NCBI GenBank assembly: GCA_937925635.1
Contig: CALALX010000130.1
Coordinates: forward strand, 1-63,239
Source of the DNA: an uncultured Caulobacter sp.
GTDB taxonomy: Bacteria; Pseudomonadota; Alphaproteobacteria; Caulobacterales; Caulobacteraceae
Direction: 5' to 3'
Length of the DNA: 63,239 nt
Shown here: in pieces, positions 44,621 through 54,207 of the stretch
How positions within the stretch are numbered: the stretch's first letter is position 1
Layout: each line of letters opens with the position of its first letter
The notes under the pieces: model-generated
Database searches by the model: none
The model's input: the letters and a program-made list of their open reading frames with translations, nothing else
Told to the model about the DNA's origin: nothing
Made by a program: the position numbers and the translations under genes

Positions 44621-45094
44621 TTGAAGTTGTTGAGTCTTCCCTTGATCGGCGACGAGCGCCGGCGGCTGCTGTTGACCGCGGCCGAGGGCCTGCTGGCTGT
44701 GGGCCTCGCCTGGCAGGCGGCGACCCTCATCTGGATCTTCCTCGCGCCCTCGCCGCCAGCGGCCGCCCCGGCCAAGGCTTCGACGGCCGACCTGAGCATC
44801 CTGACCCGCTTCGACCCCTTCTTTCGCCAGGCCTCGACCATGCTGACCGAGAGCACGGCGCAATCCTTCCGCCTCCACGGCGTGCGGGCCGGCGGCGGCG
44901 GCTCGGGATCGGCGATCATCGGCACGCCGGATGGCCGCCAGGAATCCTTCGCCGTGGGCGACGAGATCGCGCCCGGCGTTCGGCTGCAATCGGTCGCCGC
45001 TGACCACGTCGTTCTTGCTCGCGGGGGCGTCCGCACCCCGCTGCGCTTCCCGGCCGAGACGCCGGGCGTCCTTCAGGAAATGGTCCAACCGTGA
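44621..45094 (+). CDS. gspC: Type II secretion protein GspC
   Basis: 157 residues from TTG 44621, short of the longer ORF whose 5' part contains the promoter. One N-terminal transmembrane helix (EGLLAVGLAWQAATLIWIFL) precedes a homology region (SFRLHGVRAGGG, SAIIGTPDGRQESFAVGDEI) that links the inner-membrane platform to the GspD secretin. No PDZ domain is present. The stop overlaps gspD. The start codon is the least certain in the operon. Confidence 0.8.
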   Translation: MKLLSLPLIGDERRRLLLTAAEGLLAVGLAWQAATLIWIFLAPSPPAAAPAKASTADLSILTRFDPFFRQASTMLTESTAQSFRLHGVRAGGGGSGSAIIGTPDGRQESFAVGDEIAPGVRLQSVAADHVVLARGGVRTPLRFPAETPGVLQEMVQP

Positions 45095-47133
45095 GAGCCT
45101 TTGCGTTCGCCCTTCTTCTCGCCGCGATGACCGCGGGTCCCGTCGCCCCGGCCTTCGCCCAGGCACAGGTGCTCAACGTCCAGGACGCCGACATCCGGGC
45201 CTTCATCCAGGACGTCTCGCGGACGACCGGCTACACCTTCGTCATCGATCCTCGGGTCAAGGGCACTGTGTCCGTCGCCAGCAGCGGACCGCTGAACCGC
45301 GCCGAACTGTTCGAGGTGTTTCTCTCGACGCTGCGGGCCAACAACTTCGTGGCCATTCCCACCGGGTCGGGCGCCTACCGCGTCGAGCCGGCCGAGAGCG
45401 CCGCTCGGCAGCCCTCCGCCGCCGGCGGTCAGTTCGTGACCCAGGTGTTCCGCCTGCGCAACATCGACGCCCAAGCCGCCGCCGACATCCTGAAGCCGCT
45501 GGTCGGCGCCCAGGGCCAGGTCATCGCCAATCCGCGCGGCAACACCCTTGTGGTCGCCGACTATGCCGACAACGTCAGGCGGATCCGCTCGCTCATCGGT
45601 CAGATCGACCAGGACCGCGCGACGACGCGGGCCATCACCCTGCGCCACAGTTCGGCGCGCGAGATCGCGGGCGTTTTGACCACCCTGACGGCCGCGCCGG
45701 GCGCGGACGGCAAGCCGGGGCGCGGCGCGGTCCAGATCGTCGCGGTCGAGAGCAGCAACTCCCTCGTTCTGCGCGGCGACAGCGACGCCATCGACCGGTT
45801 GGCGCCGATCATCGAGGACCTCGATCAGCGGGCCCAGGCGACCGGGTCGGTCAAGGTCGTCTTCCTCCAGAACGCCAACGCCGAACAGCTCCTGCCCGTC
45901 TTGCAGCAGCTGCTGGGCCTGCCCGTCGCGTCGTCGGAAGCCTCGGCGGGGCAGGGCGCCGCCGCCCAGCCGACCGCCGCGGCGCCTGCCGCCGGCGGCG
46001 GCGAGATCCGCGCCAACATCGCCCGCTTCCCCGGCGCCAACGCCCTGGTGATCAACGCCTCGCCCGAGACGCAGAAGATGCTCACCGACGTGATCGCCCA
46101 ACTGGACGTGCGCCGCGAGCAGGTGCTGGTGGAAGCGGTCGTGGTGGAAGTTTCCGACACGGCGGCGCGCGAGCTGGGCGTGCAGTTCCTGCTCAGCGGC
46201 GACGAGGACGGCACGATGCCCTTCTCGGTCACCAACTACTCCAACAGCGCGCCCAGCATCCTGGCGCTGACCGGCGCCATCGTCGGCGAGAAAAACCTGC
46301 CCGAGGACTCGGCCACCCTGGCCACGCTGAGGGAGGCGGCCTTGAATTCCCTGCTGGGCGCCTCGGGCATCACGGCGGGCCTTGGCGGCCAGCTGGACGG
46401 CGGCGGCGTGTTCGGGATGATCGTCAACGCGGTGCGCCGCGACGGCGCCTCGCGGCTGCTGTCGACGCCCTCGATCCTGACCCTGAACAACCAGGAAGCG
46501 TCGATCCTGGTCGGGCAGGAGGTTCCGGTGACCACCGGTGAGGTGCTGGGCAGCGCCAACAGCAATCCCTTCCGCACGATCCAGCGCCAGGACGTCGGCA
46601 TCCAGCTCACGGTCAAGCCGCAGGTCAACGCCGGCGGCGGCATCACCCTGTCCATCCGACAGGAGGTTTCCAGCGTGTCCGGGCCGGTGAGCACCACCTC
46701 CTCGGAGCTCGTGCTCAACAAGCGTGAACTGGAAACCACCGTGTTGGTCGACGATGGGGCGGTCGTGGTGCTCGGCGGCCTGCTCGACGAGAACGAGCGC
46801 ATCTCGCTGGAGCGCGTGCCGTATCTCAGCGACGTGCCGGTCGTCGGCGAGCTGTTCAAGAGCCGGGCGCGCTCGGGCGGCCGGACCAACCTGATGATCT
46901 TCATCCGGCCGCGGATCATTCGCGACGCGGCCGACGCCCAGGCGGCGTCCGGCCCGCGCTATGACTACCTCCGCAAGGAAGCCGGCCTGGTCGGCCAGGA
47001 CGGCGGCAACGCGCTCGACGCGGTGATGCGCGACTACCTGCGGACCCTTCCGCCCGGCGGACCAGCCAGCGCGCCTCCGACCGACGCCGGACAGACGGCG
47101 GCCCCCGCGGCTCCGGCCGGAGCGACGCGGTGA
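45091..47133 (+). CDS. gspD: Type II secretion secretin GspD
   Basis: 680 residues with a signal peptide cut near AFAQ. N0 domain (LNVQDADIRAFIQDVSRTTG), N1 to N3 domains with repeated TQVFRLRNIDAQAAADILKP-type motifs, then the secretin core (VGQEVPVTTGE, VGIQLTVKPQV, VLGGLLDENERI, VPVVGELFKS). It forms the outer-membrane ring channel. The C-terminus is a low-complexity Pro/Ala tail without an obvious pilotin S-domain, and no gspS is nearby. ATGA/GTGA overlaps on both sides. Confidence 0.96.
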   Translation: MRAFAFALLLAAMTAGPVAPAFAQAQVLNVQDADIRAFIQDVSRTTGYTFVIDPRVKGTVSVASSGPLNRAELFEVFLSTLRANNFVAIPTGSGAYRVEPAESAARQPSAAGGQFVTQVFRLRNIDAQAAADILKPLVGAQGQVIANPRGNTLVVADYADNVRRIRSLIGQIDQDRATTRAITLRHSSAREIAGVLTTLTAAPGADGKPGRGAVQIVAVESSNSLVLRGDSDAIDRLAPIIEDLDQRAQATGSVKVVFLQNANAEQLLPVLQQLLGLPVASSEASAGQGAAAQPTAAAPAAGGGEIRANIARFPGANALVINASPETQKMLTDVIAQLDVRREQVLVEAVVVEVSDTAARELGVQFLLSGDEDGTMPFSVTNYSNSAPSILALTGAIVGEKNLPEDSATLATLREAALNSLLGASGITAGLGGQLDGGGVFGMIVNAVRRDGASRLLSTPSILTLNNQEASILVGQEVPVTTGEVLGSANSNPFRTIQRQDVGIQLTVKPQVNAGGGITLSIRQEVSSVSGPVSTTSSELVLNKRELETTVLVDDGAVVVLGGLLDENERISLERVPYLSDVPVVGELFKSRARSGGRTNLMIFIRPRIIRDAADAQAASGPRYDYLRKEAGLVGQDGGNALDAVMRDYLRTLPPGGPASAPPTDAGQTAAPAAPAGATR

Positions 47134-48623
47134 TGGGCGAGCCCGCGCCGAGCCTGCCTTACGCGTTCGCCCGGCGGCATGGCGTGCTGCTGCTTGGCCT
47201 CGGCGAACGCGCTCACATCGGCTTGCGCGAAGGCGCCGAGCCTTCGGCCCTGGTCGAGGTTCGGCGCGCGCTGGGCCGTCCGCTGAAGATCGACCGCCTG
47301 AAGGCCTCGGACTTCGATCAGTCGTTCTCGGAAGCCTATGCCGACGCCGGCTTGGGCGTGGGTGAGACGGCCAGCGGCCTGCGACTGCCCGATGGGCTCG
47401 ACGGACTGCTCGACGAGTTTCCGACGACGGCCGATTTGCTCGATCCGCAGGACGACGCCCCGATCATCAGGCTGATCAATGGCGTCATCGCCGAGGCGGC
47501 CCGCCGGGGCGCTTCGGACGTCCATATCGAGCCCTACGAGGCGGCCTTGCTGGTCCGGCTGCGGATCGACGGCGTCCTGCAGGAGATTCTCAGCCTGCCG
47601 CACCGCGTGGCGCCGATGCTGGTCTCGCGGGTCAAGGTGATGGCCCGGCTGGATATCGCCGAACGTCGCGTGCCGCAGGACGGACGGATTTCGCTTTCCC
47701 TGGGCGGCAAGGCCCTCGACGTGCGGGTGTCGACCTTGCCCTCGCGGGCCGGCGAACGGGTCGTGATGCGAATTCTCGACAAGGACCAGGCCGGGCTCCA
47801 GCTGGAAGACCTGGGCATGGATCCGGAGATCCACGAAGCCTTCCTGGACGCCCTGCGCGAACCCAACGGCATCGTGCTGGTCACCGGCCCCACCGGGTCG
47901 GGCAAGACCACCACGCTCTACGCCGGCCTGGCTCTGCTCAACGACAATCGTCGCAATATTCTGACGATCGAGGATCCGGTCGAATACACGGTCCACGGCA
48001 TCGGCCAGACCCAGGTCAACACCAAGGTCGGAATGAGCTTCGCGGCCGGTCTGCGAGCCATCCTGCGCCAGGATCCCGACGTAGTCATGGTCGGCGAGAT
48101 CCGCGACCCGGAGACCGCCCAGGTGGCGGTGCAGGCCAGCCTGACCGGCCACCTCGTGCTGTCCACGGTCCACACCAACGACGCTATCGGCGCGGTGACA
48201 CGCCTGCGGGACATGGGCGTGGAGCCGTTCCTGCTCGCCTCGACCCTGCGACTGGTCCTGGCCCAGCGCCTGGTGCGCAGGCTCTGCCCGGACTGCCGTC
48301 GTCCGCAGGCGGCTGATGCGGCCACCGCGCGACTCGTGGGGGTCGAGGCTGGGCAGGCGCTCTATGTCGCCGCCGGCTGCCCGAGCTGCGGCAACACAGG
48401 CTACCAGGGCCGCATCGGCATCTACGAGGCGGTCCGCATCGACGAGCGCATGCGCCGTCTGATCAGCGAGAACGCTGATGAATCGGTCATGGCCCAATCG
48501 CTGGAGGGCGGCGCTGGGACCCTGTCGTCCGCGGCCCGCGCCCGGGTGCTCGACGGGTCGACGACCGTCGAGGAAGCCGTGCGCGTCACGCGGCAGGAAC
48601 GGGACTCCAGTGCCAGCGTATGA
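47130..48623 (+). CDS. gspE: Type II secretion ATPase GspE
   Basis: 497 residues. The cytosolic ATPase that powers pseudopilus growth. Walker A GPTGSGKTTTLYAGL lies near residue 250, with the Asp box, Walker B (DVVMVGEIRDPETAQ) and His box following. A zinc-binding tetracysteine is present (LCPDCRRPQ and GCPSCGNTGY). Coupled to gspD by an overlapping start and to gspF by a 14-base overlap. Confidence 0.97.
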   Translation: MMGEPAPSLPYAFARRHGVLLLGLGERAHIGLREGAEPSALVEVRRALGRPLKIDRLKASDFDQSFSEAYADAGLGVGETASGLRLPDGLDGLLDEFPTTADLLDPQDDAPIIRLINGVIAEAARRGASDVHIEPYEAALLVRLRIDGVLQEILSLPHRVAPMLVSRVKVMARLDIAERRVPQDGRISLSLGGKALDVRVSTLPSRAGERVVMRILDKDQAGLQLEDLGMDPEIHEAFLDALREPNGIVLVTGPTGSGKTTTLYAGLALLNDNRRNILTIEDPVEYTVHGIGQTQVNTKVGMSFAAGLRAILRQDPDVVMVGEIRDPETAQVAVQASLTGHLVLSTVHTNDAIGAVTRLRDMGVEPFLLASTLRLVLAQRLVRRLCPDCRRPQAADAATARLVGVEAGQALYVAAGCPSCGNTGYQGRIGIYEAVRIDERMRRLISENADESVMAQSLEGGAGTLSSAARARVLDGSTTVEEAVRVTRQERDSSASV

Positions 48624-49824
48624 CTACATCGCCCTGGACGGCGCGGGGCGTCCGAGAAAGGGCGCCATCACCGCCGCCGACGAGCAGGCCGCCCGCGGTC
48701 AGCTGAAGCGGCGTCGGCTCGCGCCTGTCCGTATCGAGCCCAGCCGCCGCGACGCGCCCGCGCGGTCGGGATCGATGCTGACGACGACCCGGCTGACCGG
48801 GCGGCCCTTGGCGATCGTCACCCGCCAGCTCGCCACCCTGACGGCCATCACGCCTCTGGAAGAGGCGCTGCGCACCATCGCCCTGCAGGCGGATTCGGCC
48901 AAGGTGAAGCGGGCGCTGACGGTGGTTCACGAAGGCGTTCTGGAGGGCTTTCGTCTGTCCGACGCCATGGCCAGGCCGGGCGCGGGCTTTCCGCCCCTGT
49001 ATCGCGCCATGGTGGCCGCCGGCGAGAGTTCGGGCGCGCTCCCCGACATCCTGGAGCGACTGGCGGACCTGCACGAGCACGAGCAACAGGTGAACGCAAA
49101 GGTCACCACGGCGCTCGTCTATCCCGCTGTTCTGGCCGTGACCGCGGGTCTCGTGGTCATCGCCCTGATGACCTTCGTCGTGCCCAAGGTCGTGGAGCAG
49201 TTCGAGTCCATGGGCCAGGCCCTGCCGCTGCTGACGCGAATGGTGATGGGGGCCTCGGAGGGGATTCAGCGCTTCGGATGGCTGGCGGCGCTCGCGCTCG
49301 CGGCCGGCGGCTTCGGCTTCCATCTCGCCCTGCGACGCCCAGCCGTTCGTCGCGCGTTCGACCGGCTGCTGCTGCGCCTCCCGGTGGCGGGCCGGCTGAT
49401 CCGCGATGTCCAGGCCGCGCGGCTGGCCCGGACGCTCTCGACCATGATGTTCGCCGGGGTTCCGGTGCTGGAGGCGCTCGGCCTCACCGCGCCGACGGTC
49501 CGCAACAGCGTGCTTCGCGAGGCGGTCGGCGACATGGCTGTCGCCATCAGCGAGGGCGGCGGTCTTTCGGCCGCCATGCGGCGCGCCGGCCTGTTTCCGC
49601 CCATCCTCGTCTACATGACCGCCAGCGGCGAAAGCAGCGGCCGGCTTGGTCTGATGATGGCGCGGGCCGCCGACTATCTCGAACGGGAGTTCGACACCTT
49701 CACCTCCGCCGCGCTCAGCCTGCTCGAGCCGGCGATCATCGTGGTCATGGGCGGGGTGGTGGCGACCATCGTCCTGTCGATCCTGCTGCCCATTCTGCAA
49801 CTCAACACGCTCGCTCTCGGCTGA
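48610..49824 (+). CDS. gspF: Type II secretion inner-membrane platform protein GspF
   Basis: 404 residues from GTG 48610, overlapping gspE by 14 bases. The N-terminus PAYDYIALDGAGRPRKGAIT is the GspF type, with two copies of the T2SSF domain (around residues 65-190 and 270-395) and three transmembrane regions (LAVTAGLVVIALMTFVVPKV among them). It assembles the pseudopilus base with GspE, L and M. Confidence 0.95.
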   Translation: MPAYDYIALDGAGRPRKGAITAADEQAARGQLKRRRLAPVRIEPSRRDAPARSGSMLTTTRLTGRPLAIVTRQLATLTAITPLEEALRTIALQADSAKVKRALTVVHEGVLEGFRLSDAMARPGAGFPPLYRAMVAAGESSGALPDILERLADLHEHEQQVNAKVTTALVYPAVLAVTAGLVVIALMTFVVPKVVEQFESMGQALPLLTRMVMGASEGIQRFGWLAALALAAGGFGFHLALRRPAVRRAFDRLLLRLPVAGRLIRDVQAARLARTLSTMMFAGVPVLEALGLTAPTVRNSVLREAVGDMAVAISEGGGLSAAMRRAGLFPPILVYMTASGESSGRLGLMMARAADYLEREFDTFTSAALSLLEPAIIVVMGGVVATIVLSILLPILQLNTLALG

Positions 49825-49838
49825 ACGGACCAACCCGA

Positions 49839-50285
49839 ATGCGCAATTCCCCCACCTCGCCGCGCCCCGCTTCAGAGCAGGGCTTCACCCTCATCGAGAT
49901 GATGGTGGTGGTGGTCATCCTCGGGCTGCTGGCCACCGTGGTGCTGATCAACGTCCTGCCGGCCCAGGACCGGGCCATGCGGGAGAAGGCCCGGGCTGAC
50001 ATCTCCGTGCTCGAACAGGCCATGGAGAGCTATCGCCTCGACAACTTCGCGTTCCCGAGCACCGAGGAGGGCCTGTCCGCCCTGGTCACGCCGCCGGCGG
50101 GCATGAAGCGCCCCGAGCGGTATCGCGAGGGCGGGTACGTCCGTCGTCTGCCCAAGGATCCTTGGGGCAATCCCTATCAGTACCAGCAACCTGGCCGGCG
50201 GGGGGCCATCGACATCTATTCCTTCGGGGCCGACGGCCAGGAAGGCGGCGAGAAGAATGACGCGGACATTGGCAACTGGAGCTGA
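49839..50285 (+). CDS. gspG: Major pseudopilin GspG
   Basis: 148 residues. A short basic leader ends before the cleavage site in EQGFTLIEMMVVVVILGL, with Glu at +5 of the mature form. The C-terminal part has the GspG calcium-loop style sequence (GGYVRRLPKDPWGNPYQY, SFGADGQEGGE). It makes the bulk of the pseudopilus. Fifteen bases separate it from gspF; its end overlaps gspH. Confidence 0.96.
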   Translation: MRNSPTSPRPASEQGFTLIEMMVVVVILGLLATVVLINVLPAQDRAMREKARADISVLEQAMESYRLDNFAFPSTEEGLSALVTPPAGMKRPERYREGGYVRRLPKDPWGNPYQYQQPGRRGAIDIYSFGADGQEGGEKNDADIGNWS

Positions 50286-50736
50286 TCGCCGCGACGAGCG
50301 CGGCTTCACGCTGGTCGAACTGATGGTCGTGCTGGTGATCGTCGGTCTCACGGCGAGCGCCGTCCTGTTGACGTCCACCGACGGTCGGCCGTCGGTGGCG
50401 CGAGAGGCCGAACGCTTCAGCGCGCGCCTGGTCAGGGCGCGTGAAGAGGCCGTGCTCGCCAACCGGACTATCGAGGTCGCGCTCTCGGACCAGGGCTATC
50501 GCTTCCGGACTCGTGATCTCGGCGGCTGGCGGCCGATGACGGATGGTCCGTTCGGACCGGTGGACTGGGCGGCGCAGACCGCCTTTGTCAGCGTGCAGGG
50601 CGAGGGCCGCATCGCCTTCGACGCCACCGGCGCCTCGACCCCGACGGTCGTCCTGCTCACGCGCGGAGACCGCGGATCACGCGTCTCCGTGGACTCGGCG
50701 GGGAATGTGAGGATCGATGCAGCGCCCATCCGCTGA
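50257..50736 (+). CDS. gspH: Minor pseudopilin GspH
   Basis: 159 residues with prepilin site ERGFTLVELMVVLVIVGL and the GspH/FimT-like domain (RLVRAREEAVLANRTIEVAL). It overlaps gspG by 29 bases and gspI by 20. It belongs to the pseudopilus tip or shaft. Confidence 0.9.
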   Translation: MTRTLATGADRRDERGFTLVELMVVLVIVGLTASAVLLTSTDGRPSVAREAERFSARLVRAREEAVLANRTIEVALSDQGYRFRTRDLGGWRPMTDGPFGPVDWAAQTAFVSVQGEGRIAFDATGASTPTVVLLTRGDRGSRVSVDSAGNVRIDAAPIR

Positions 50737-51082
50737 ACAGGGATTCTCGCTGATTGAGGTCCTGGTGGCGCTGGCGGTGTTCAGCGTGGCGGCGCTCGCG
50801 CTCGTCGACCTGGGCGGCGAGAACATCCGCACGGCGCGGGCCATCGAGGCCAGGGTCATCGCCGGCGTCGTCGCCGAGAGCCGCGCGAGCGAAGCCGTGA
50901 TCGACTGGCCGCCGCTGGGCGAGACCTCGGGTGAGGACCGCGCCGGCGACCGTAGCTGGCGCTGGGTGCGGAAGGTCTCGCGGACCGATGATCCTGAGAT
51001 TGTCCGCGTTGATGTCGTGGTCACCCCCGCGCCGCGCGGCCGCACCCTGGCCGAGGTGACGGTCTTTCGGGGGCGGCGATGA
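50717..51082 (+). CDS. gspI: Minor pseudopilin GspI
   Basis: 121 residues, the usual size. Prepilin site EQGFSLIEVLVALAVFSVAA and C-terminal GspI domain (RSWRWVRKVSRTDDPEIVRV). With GspJ and GspK it caps the pseudopilus. ATG 50717 lies inside the end of gspH and its stop overlaps gspJ (ATGA). Confidence 0.9.
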   Translation: MQRPSAEQGFSLIEVLVALAVFSVAALALVDLGGENIRTARAIEARVIAGVVAESRASEAVIDWPPLGETSGEDRAGDRSWRWVRKVSRTDDPEIVRVDVVVTPAPRGRTLAEVTVFRGRR

Positions 51083-51666
51083 AGGGATTCACGCTCGTCG
51101 AAATGATGGCGGCGCTGTTCGTGTTCGGACTGCTGACGGCCGCGGGGACCCTGGTGCTCGGCTCGACCCTGCAGGGTCAGGACGCGGTGCGGGATCGCAT
51201 GGCGCGCCTTGGCGAGTTGCAGCAGACCCGGGCCATGCTGAAGGCCGATCTGGGGCAGATCGCCGTGCGCCCGACCCGCGGGCAGGAGGGGGGAGCCCGC
51301 CGTCCGGTCTTCCTCGGGACGCCGGCCGCCGACGGAAAGCCCTTCCTTGGCTTCGCCCGCCGCGGCTGGGACAATCCCGACGAGGCGCCCCGCCCCTCGG
51401 TCCAGTATGTCGAGTATCGGCTGAGCGGACGCAGGCTGGAGCGCGTGAGCTTCCCGCAGCTCGACGGGGCGGCCCCGGGCGGCGCCCAGGTGCTGATCGA
51501 CGATATCGACGCGGTGAAGGTCCAGTATCTGTACCGGGGGGCCTGGGCGCCCGTCTGGACGCCGGTCAATGACGCGGACTATCCGCAGGCCGTGCGACTG
51601 GCGTTCGAGGTCGACGGCCTCGGAGGCTTCGAGCAGCTGTTTCTGACTCCCGGCGGTCCCCGATGA
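51079..51666 (+). CDS. gspJ: Minor pseudopilin GspJ
   Basis: 195 residues. Very short leader (MKG) then FTLVEMMAALFVFGLLTA; the domain contains VQYVEYRLSGRRLERVSF typical of GspJ. Overlaps gspI and gspK by four bases each. Confidence 0.9.
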   Translation: MKGFTLVEMMAALFVFGLLTAAGTLVLGSTLQGQDAVRDRMARLGELQQTRAMLKADLGQIAVRPTRGQEGGARRPVFLGTPAADGKPFLGFARRGWDNPDEAPRPSVQYVEYRLSGRRLERVSFPQLDGAAPGGAQVLIDDIDAVKVQYLYRGAWAPVWTPVNDADYPQAVRLAFEVDGLGGFEQLFLTPGGPR

Positions 51667-52640
51667 GGCGGGAGGACGAAAAGGGCGTCGCGCTGCTGAC
51701 GGTGCTGTTGCTGGTCGCCGTCATGTCCGTTGTCGCCGTCGCGGTGCTGGACGACGTCCGGTTCGGATTGCGCCGCGCGGCCAACGCCAGGGCCATCGGC
51801 CAGGCGCAGTGGTACGGCCTCGGGGCGGAGGAACTCGCGCGCGTGCGGATCTCGCGGCTGTCGCTGGCCAGCCCCGGCCGCACGACCCTGGTCGGCGACT
51901 GGAACGGTCGGTCCTTCCGTTTCCCTGTCGAGCAGGGCGTCATCGACGCGCGCATCTCCGACGCCGTGGGCTGTTTCAACCTCAACAGTCTCGTCGAGCA
52001 GCAAGGCGACCGCCTGGTTCGTCGGGCGGACGGAGCGCGGCAGTTCGTCTCCCTGCTCCAGGCGCTCGGCATGACCGAGTCCCGGGCCCTGATCCTGGCC
52101 AACGACATCGGCGACTGGATCGACAGCGACGACGTCTCCGACAGCGGCGGCGAGGACGGCGCCTATGCCCGGCTTGCCGCGCCCTATCGAACCGGCGGCG
52201 CCCTCCTGTCCGAGGTGTCCGAGATTCGCGCCGTCCGCGGTGTGACGCCCGAGCAGTACCGGCTCATCCGGCCCTACGTCTGCGCTCTGCCGACGACGGA
52301 CCTGTCGCCGATCAACGTCAACACCCTGTCGTCAGACCGAGGGGTGCTGATCACCATGCTGACCGCCGGCGCGATCCCGCCCCAGGCCGCGGCGCGGCTG
52401 CTCGCGACGCGACCGGCCGACGGCTGGCCCGACATCCAGGCCTTCTGGAACGAGCCGATGCTGGTCGATCACGTTCCCTCCGAACCGGTGCGCAACCAGG
52501 TGGCTGTTCGGACACGCTACTTCTCCCTGGACGCGCGGGTGACCTTCGCCGGCGCCCAGTCCACCCTCAGTTCCCTGTTCGAACTCCAGTCCCCGGGCGC
52601 GGTGAGACTGGTGGCGCGACGCTGGATGCGCGACGAATGA
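51663..52640 (+). CDS. gspK: Minor pseudopilin GspK
   Basis: 325 residues, the largest pseudopilin. Prepilin-like start EKGVALLTVLLLVAVMSVVA without Glu at +5, a GspK trait. The globular part shows INSLVE-like FNLNSLVEQQG, WIDSDD and LSPINVNTLSS, the helix-hairpin-helix-type insertion of GspK. It is thought to sit at the pseudopilus tip with GspI and GspJ. Confidence 0.92.
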   Translation: MRREDEKGVALLTVLLLVAVMSVVAVAVLDDVRFGLRRAANARAIGQAQWYGLGAEELARVRISRLSLASPGRTTLVGDWNGRSFRFPVEQGVIDARISDAVGCFNLNSLVEQQGDRLVRRADGARQFVSLLQALGMTESRALILANDIGDWIDSDDVSDSGGEDGAYARLAAPYRTGGALLSEVSEIRAVRGVTPEQYRLIRPYVCALPTTDLSPINVNTLSSDRGVLITMLTAGAIPPQAAARLLATRPADGWPDIQAFWNEPMLVDHVPSEPVRNQVAVRTRYFSLDARVTFAGAQSTLSSLFELQSPGAVRLVARRWMRDE

Positions 52641-53737
52641 CCATCACCAGACTTGTGTTCCTTGCCGGCCCCCAGGCGCCGTGGCCATTTCTGAGGGCGT
52701 CAGAAGAAGGGGAGGTGCTCCAAAGGGGCACGCTGCCCGCCGATGCGCCCCGGCCCGACAGCGCCGACGTCGACCGGCTGGTCGTGCCCGGCGCCGACAT
52801 TCTCGCGCGGTGGCTGGATCTTCCTGATCGCAATGATGTCCAGGCGCGATCGGCCGTGACCTTCCTGCTGCAGGACGAGGTCATCGAGGCCGGTGACGAC
52901 CTTCACATCGCCCTCGGCGCGGCCGAGCCCGACGGCCGCAGGCTGGCGGTCGTGGCCCGCGCCGAGGTGGTCGCCGGCTGGCTCAAGCAGGCCCGGTCGC
53001 GGGGCGTCGAACCGGCCTCCATCACGCCGGACTGCCTGCTGTTGCCCGAGCCGGAAGGGGAGGGCGTGGTGATGGCGCGCTTTGGCGATCTGATGGCGGT
53101 GCGAGGGCGGGGGCTGGCCTTCTCGCTGGAGCCGGACCTCGCCGAGGCGGTGATCGCCGGCCGGCCCAGCCGACGCCTGATGCTCGCCGACATGGAGGGG
53201 GACCTCGCGCGCAACGCCGCCACGCCGGCCGTCAATCTGCTGCAGGGACGCCTCGACCCGGTGGGCGGCCTTGAGCGGCGGCGGACCTGGCGCCGAGCGG
53301 CGATCATGGCCGCAGCGCTCCTGGTCTCGCCTCTGCTTCTGCTCATGGCGGAGATCGGCCGAGACTTCGCGTCGGCCGGACTTGCCGAGAGCCGCGCCCG
53401 GGCGGTTCTCTCCGCGGCCTTCCCCGCCATCGGCAAGTCCAGCGATCCCGCTCGCGCCATCGACGCCAGCCTGGAGCAACTGCGCCAGGGTGATCCGTTC
53501 ACGGACCTGGCCAGCGGACTCTTCGCGGTCGTTGAGGGAGTCGCCGGCGCCCAGTTGGACACCCTGTCCTATTCGGGCTCCGCCGGCCTGCAGGCTCGCG
53601 TGTCCTACGCCAACCATTCGGACCTGGATCAGTTGAAGGCCGCGGGTCTCGCCATGGGACTGGAGATCCGCCAGGACAGCACCGTGACCGAAGGCGCGCG
53701 CATCACCAGCGAACTGACCGTAGCGAGGCGCCCATGA
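52637..53737 (+). CDS. gspL: Type II secretion protein GspL
   Basis: 366 residues from the ATG at 52637. A cytosolic actin-like N-terminal part (about residues 1-235, containing TFLLQDEVIE and ITPDCLLLP) docks the GspE ATPase; a transmembrane helix (AAIMAAALLVSPLLLLMAE, ~residues 220-240) leads to a periplasmic ferredoxin-like domain. ATGA overlaps on both ends. Confidence 0.88.
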   Translation: MTITRLVFLAGPQAPWPFLRASEEGEVLQRGTLPADAPRPDSADVDRLVVPGADILARWLDLPDRNDVQARSAVTFLLQDEVIEAGDDLHIALGAAEPDGRRLAVVARAEVVAGWLKQARSRGVEPASITPDCLLLPEPEGEGVVMARFGDLMAVRGRGLAFSLEPDLAEAVIAGRPSRRLMLADMEGDLARNAATPAVNLLQGRLDPVGGLERRRTWRRAAIMAAALLVSPLLLLMAEIGRDFASAGLAESRARAVLSAAFPAIGKSSDPARAIDASLEQLRQGDPFTDLASGLFAVVEGVAGAQLDTLSYSGSAGLQARVSYANHSDLDQLKAAGLAMGLEIRQDSTVTEGARITSELTVARRP

Positions 53738-54207
53738 CGGCCCTGAACCAAGCCCGCGCCTGGTGGCTCGGGCGCAGTGATCGTGAGCGCCTGATGCTCG
53801 GCGGACTAGCCGTGGTCCTGGCGGCGCTGGTCGCCTGGTACGGCGTGGTGACGCCGCTGCGGCGCGCCGCCGACGTCATGGCGGACCGACGGGCGCGTGC
53901 CGAGGCCGGCCTGGCGCTCGCCAAGGCGGCGCTTGGTCCCGGCGGTCGACGCCCAGCGGCTGCGGCCGGACCGCTCGCCGCGACCGTGGACGCCAGCGCC
54001 GCGGCCGCCGGAATCGCCATCGAACGGCGTCGCGAGGACGCCGACGGGCGCTTGACGGTGTGGATCGCGTCAATCGAGCCCCAGGTGCTGATGCAATGGC
54101 TCGTCACCTTGCGCGACGGACACGGCGTGACGGTCGCGGCGCTCAGCGCCGCCAAGACCGACCGCGCCAGCCTGGAGGTCGAGATCGCCTTCTCGAGACG
54201 GTCGTGA
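53734..54207 (+). CDS. gspM: Type II secretion protein GspM
   Basis: 157 residues, a bitopic protein: cytosolic start with WLGRSDRERLMLGG, one transmembrane helix (LAVVLAALVAWYGVVTPL), then a periplasmic domain. It is the partner of GspL. Its divergence is normal for the family; identity rests strongly on order. Confidence 0.83.
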   Translation: MTALNQARAWWLGRSDRERLMLGGLAVVLAALVAWYGVVTPLRRAADVMADRRARAEAGLALAKAALGPGGRRPAAAAGPLAATVDASAAAAGIAIERRREDADGRLTVWIASIEPQVLMQWLVTLRDGHGVTVAALSAAKTDRASLEVEIAFSRRS